A stretch of DNA of 64,000 nt from Arenicola marina (taxonomy: Eukaryota > Annelida > Polychaeta > Arenicolidae), in assembly GCA_964019135.1 (NCBI GenBank), contig OZ025265.1, positions 5,462,318 through 5,526,317 of the forward strand, read 5' to 3'. Below the pieces are notes generated by a model. That model did not search any database and was not told the origin of the DNA. It worked only from the letters and a program-made list of their open reading frames with translations. Shown here in pieces: positions 61,445 through 64,000 of the stretch. Each line of letters begins with the position of its first letter. Positions within the stretch are counted from its first letter, which is position 1. The translations under genes and the position numbers were made by a program.

Positions 61445-63886
61445 TGATGGAGGCCATGCTGCTATCTAGACGGCCCTAGACAGGTGATGAAGCCATGCTG
61501 CTATCTAGGCGGCCCTAGACTGGTGAGGCCATGCTGCTATGTAGGCGGCCCCAGACTGGTGATGGAGGCCATGCTGCTATCTAGGCGGCCTTAGACTGGT
61601 GATGGGGGCCATGCTGCTATCTAGGCGGCCCTAGACTTGTGATGGAGGCCATGCTGCTATCTAGAAAACGTTAGACTGGTGATGGAGGCCATGCTGCTAT
61701 CTAGGCGGCCCTAGATTGGTGATGGAGGCCATGCTGCTATCTAGGCGGATCTAGACTGGTGATAGAGGCCATGCTGCTATCTAGGCGGATCTAGACTGGT
61801 GATGGAGCCATGCTGCTATCTAGACAACCCTAGACTGGTGATGGAGGCCATGCTGCTATCTAGACAACCCTAGACTGGTGATGGAGGCCATGCTGCTATC
61901 TAGGCGGATCTAGACTGGTGATGGAATCCATGCTGCTGTCTAGACGGCCCCAGACTGGTGATGGAGACCATGCTGCTATCTAGGCGGATCTAGACTGGTG
62001 ATGGAGCCATGCTGCTATCTAGACAACCCTAGACTGGTGATGGAGCCATGCTGCTATCTAGACAACCCTAGACTGATGATAGAGGCCATGCTGCTATCTA
62101 GGCGGATCTAGACTGGTGATGGAAGCCATGCTGCTGTCTAGACGGCCCTAGACTGGTGATGGAGGCCATGCTGCTATCTGGGCTGATCTAGACTGGTGAT
62201 GGAACCATGCTGCTATCTAGACAACCCTAGACTGGTGATTGAGCCATGCTGCTATCTAGACAACCCTAGACTGGTGATGGAGGCCATGCTGCTATCTAGA
62301 CAACCCTAGACTGGTGATGGAGGCCATGCTGCTATCTAGGCGGATCTAGACTGGTGATGGAGGCCATGCTGCTATCTAGGCGGCCCTAGATTGGTGATGG
62401 AGGCCATGCTGCTATCTAGGCGGATCTAGACTGGTGATAGAGGCCATGCTGCTATCTAGGCGGATCTAGACTGGTGATGGAGGCCATGCTGCTATCTAGA
62501 CAACTTTGGACTGGTGATGGAGGACAAGCTGCTATCTAGGTGGCCCTAGATTGGTGATGGAGGCCATGGTGCTATCTAGGCGGATCTAGACTGGTGATGG
62601 AGGCCATGCTGCTATCTAGACAATCCTAGACTGGTGACGGAGGACATGCTGGTCTCTAGACCACCCTAGACTGGTGATGGAGGCCATGCTGCTATCTAGA
62701 CAACCCTAGACTGGTGATGGAGGCCATGCTGCTATCTAGGCGGATCTAGACTGGTGATGGAGCCATGCTGCTATCTAGACAACCCTAGACTGGTGATGGA
62801 GGCCATGCTGCTATCTAGACAACCCTAGACTGGTGATGGAGGCCATGCTGCTATCTAGACAACCCTAGACTGGTGATGGAGGCCATGCTGCTATCTAGGC
62901 GGATCTAGACTGGTGATGGAGCCATGCTGCTATCTAGACAACCCTAGACTGGTGATGGAGGCCATGCTGCTATCTAGACAACCCTAGACTGGTGATGGAG
63001 GCCATGCTGCTATCTAGGCGGATCTAGACTGGTGATGGAAGCCATGCTGCTATCTAGACAACCCTAGACTGGTGATGGAGGCCATGCTGCTATCTAGGCG
63101 GATCTAGACTGGTGATGGAGCCATGCTGCTATCTAGACAACCCTAGACTGGTGATGGAGGCCATGCTGCTATCTAGACAACCCTAGACTGGTGATGGAGG
63201 CCATGCTGCTATCTAGGCGGATCTAGACTGGTGATGGAATCCATGCTGCTGTCTAGACGGCCCCAGACTGGTGATGGAGACCATGCTGCTATCTAGGCGG
63301 ATCTAGACTGGTGATGGAGCCATGCTGCTATCTAGACAACCCTAGACTGGTGATTGAGCCATGCTGCTATCTAGACAACCCTAGACTGGTGATGGAGGCC
63401 ATGCTGCTATCTAGACAACCCTAGACTGGTGATGGAGGCCATGCTGCTATCTAGGCGGATCTAGACTGGTGATGGAGGCCATGCTGCTATCTAGGCGGAT
63501 CTAGACTGGTGATGGAGACCATGCTGCTATCTAGGCAGATCTAGACTGGTGATGGAGACCATGCTGCTATCTAGGCGGATCTAGACTGGTGATGGAGACC
63601 ATGCTGCTGTCTAGACAACCTTGGACTGGTGATGGAGGCCATGCTGCTATCTAGACAACCCTAGACTGGTGATGGCGGCCATGCTGCTATCTAGACAACC
63701 CTAGACTGGTGATGGAGGCCATGCTGCTATCTAGACAACCCTAGACTGGTGATGGCGGCCATGCTGCTATCTAGGCGGATCTAGACTGGTGATGGAAGCC
63801 ATGCTGCTGTCTAGACGGCCCTAGACTGGTGATGGAGACCATGCTGCTATCTAGGCGGATCTAGACTGGTGATGGAGACCATGCTG
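61445..63886. repeat. Minisatellite array E, 40-bp unit
   Basis: The unit is GATGGAGGCCATGCTGCTAT then CTAGGCGGATCTAGACTGGT, about 62 copies. Two main unit types alternate irregularly: GGCGGATCTAG and GACAACCCTAG. Lengths of 38-40 vary by loss of GG in GGAGGCC. TCTAG...CTAGA forms a short inverted repeat in each unit. Confidence 0.94.
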
Positions 63887-64000
63887 CCATGCCGCACTAT
63901 GATGGAGAGCACCACGTATCCATGTCGCCACCCCTACCCTGACGCTCACATGAAATGACCCGGAAATGAAGGTTCACATTTAAAGTAATGATCATCGTTA

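Overview
The window looks like nuclear DNA of an animal, probably a marine invertebrate. The evidence is a spliced transmembrane mucin with a SEA-like domain, GT-AG introns, CR1/Jockey-type non-LTR retrotransposons with APE endonuclease, tRNA-derived SINE-like repeats, MITE-like elements and very abundant minisatellites. The phylum cannot be fixed from sequence alone; amphioxus and molluscs are both possible. There are no bacterial features, no CRISPR, and no tRNA or rRNA gene that I can support.

Layout. (1) 1-32,621, plus strand: the 3' part of one giant cell-surface mucin gene. A single exon of more than 28 kb, open to the left edge, encodes about 96 tandem 97-residue Thr/Ser/Pro units. Six small exons follow: three for a SEA-like module, then a Cys-rich juxtamembrane segment, a transmembrane helix and a cytoplasmic tail. 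All splice phases agree. The visible protein is at least 9,745 residues. The mucin array has higher-order structure: a 9-unit block present four times, inside a 27-unit duplication. (2) 32.6-35.6 kb: flank with a 46-bp repeat, a hairpin, a 180-bp MITE-like element and a SINE-like copy. (3) 35.6-37.8 kb and 42.7-46.3 kb: two arrays of the same 56-bp minisatellite. Between them lie a LINE with an apparently intact 1,047-residue ORF (minus), a 410-bp segment bounded by 37-bp inverted repeats, and a candidate terminal exon of an unknown minus-strand gene. (4) 46.3-50.75 kb: a 20-bp minisatellite of alternating C-runs and G-runs. (5) 50.8-59.8 kb: mostly unique, gene-poor DNA with a TGACATCAC-type repeat, a perfect 24-bp palindrome, two tandem SINE-like copies, a truncated LINE, a 974-bp MITE-like element with TA target duplication, and short repeats. 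(6) 59.85-63.9 kb: a 40-bp minisatellite interrupted by a decayed LINE flanked by a possible 5-bp target duplication.

The mucin is the only confidently identified host gene. Its likely job is a heavily O-glycosylated surface filament tethered by one helix. The rest is a landscape of tandem repeats and retroelements. The 28-kb coding minisatellite keeps its frame because every length variant I could identify is a multiple of three; the non-coding arrays show no such constraint.
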